Part shown: piece by piece, positions 63,997 through 64,000 of the stretch
Numbering within the stretch: the first letter of the stretch is position 1
How the letters are laid out: each line of letters begins with the position of its first letter
Assembly (NCBI GenBank): GCA_963693365.1
Contig: CAVNZM010000005.1
Span: forward strand, 12,462,001-12,526,000
Direction of reading: 5' to 3'
Source: Amoebidium appalachense
Taxonomy: Eukaryota; Ichthyosporea
Length of the DNA: 64,000 nucleotides
Made by a program: the position numbers and the translations under genes
Notes under the pieces: model-generated
Told to the model about the DNA's origin: nothing
The model's database searches: none
Seen by the model: the letters and a program-made list of their open reading frames with translations, nothing else

Positions 63997-64000
63997 GGGG
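63961..64000. repeat. (GT)n and G-run at the window edge
   Basis: (TG)n from 63960 to about 63993 then a G-run to the end. On the coding (minus) strand of the lectin/TSP1 gene this is a (CA)n tract leading into the acceptor CACACAG before exon 63957-63816. Confidence 0.9.

Overview
This is eukaryotic nuclear DNA. Genes are split by GT-AG introns (one GC-AG), with TATA/CCAAT promoters, an AATAAA signal and a poly(A)-tailed non-LTR retrotransposon. The species cannot be named from the sequence. The quinolinate phosphoribosyltransferase is of the animal/fungal type and several genes encode secreted or membrane-anchored modular proteins, which fits a protist or another early-diverging eukaryote. 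The most visible property is the huge amount of simple sequence: G or C runs of 20-60 nt occur every few hundred bases, along with (GT/CA)n tracts up to about 180 bp, (GA)n, (TAA)n, (TTC)n and (GCGT)n. Most long open reading frames are by-products of these repeats, so genes were found by joining short conserved exons in phase.

Layout. 35-208: last exon of an ankyrin-repeat gene. 1768-8828: complete nine-exon quinolinate phosphoribosyltransferase gene, with an apparent single-base frame break in exon 1. 8829-17747: repeats, a 459-bp inverted-repeat element with an ORF, a long palindrome and a fold-back element. 17748-20075: four-exon secreted protein with six saposin A-type domains. 21820-24376 (minus): MYND zinc-finger gene, also with an apparent frame break. 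24840-26280: tandem arrays, one with TTTAGGG motifs. 26282-29036: 5'-truncated LINE. 29500-37900: TTGGCAATA-rich blocks, a 183-bp satellite and a minisatellite. 38208-39804: three-exon cysteine-rich protein of unknown function. 41160-44620: TAGATAAC/GATATC-rich repeats with a perfect 73-bp inverted repeat. 47162-48930 (minus): membrane-anchored C2-like/thrombospondin-1 protein. 51783-52775: second fold-back element, which appears to carry the first exon of the small secreted protein at 52144-54222. 60249-63957 (minus): 3' seven exons of a secreted protein with two thrombospondin-1 repeats and a ricin-type lectin domain.

Together: one NAD-biosynthesis enzyme, one intracellular zinc-finger protein, one uncharacterised cysteine-rich protein, and four secretory-pathway proteins that may act at the cell surface or in the matrix. 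The points most worth a second look are the similar frame breaks in two genes, the strand-specific use of GT and CA microsatellites at the 5' and 3' ends of introns, and the fold-back element that seems to supply a promoter and signal-peptide exon.
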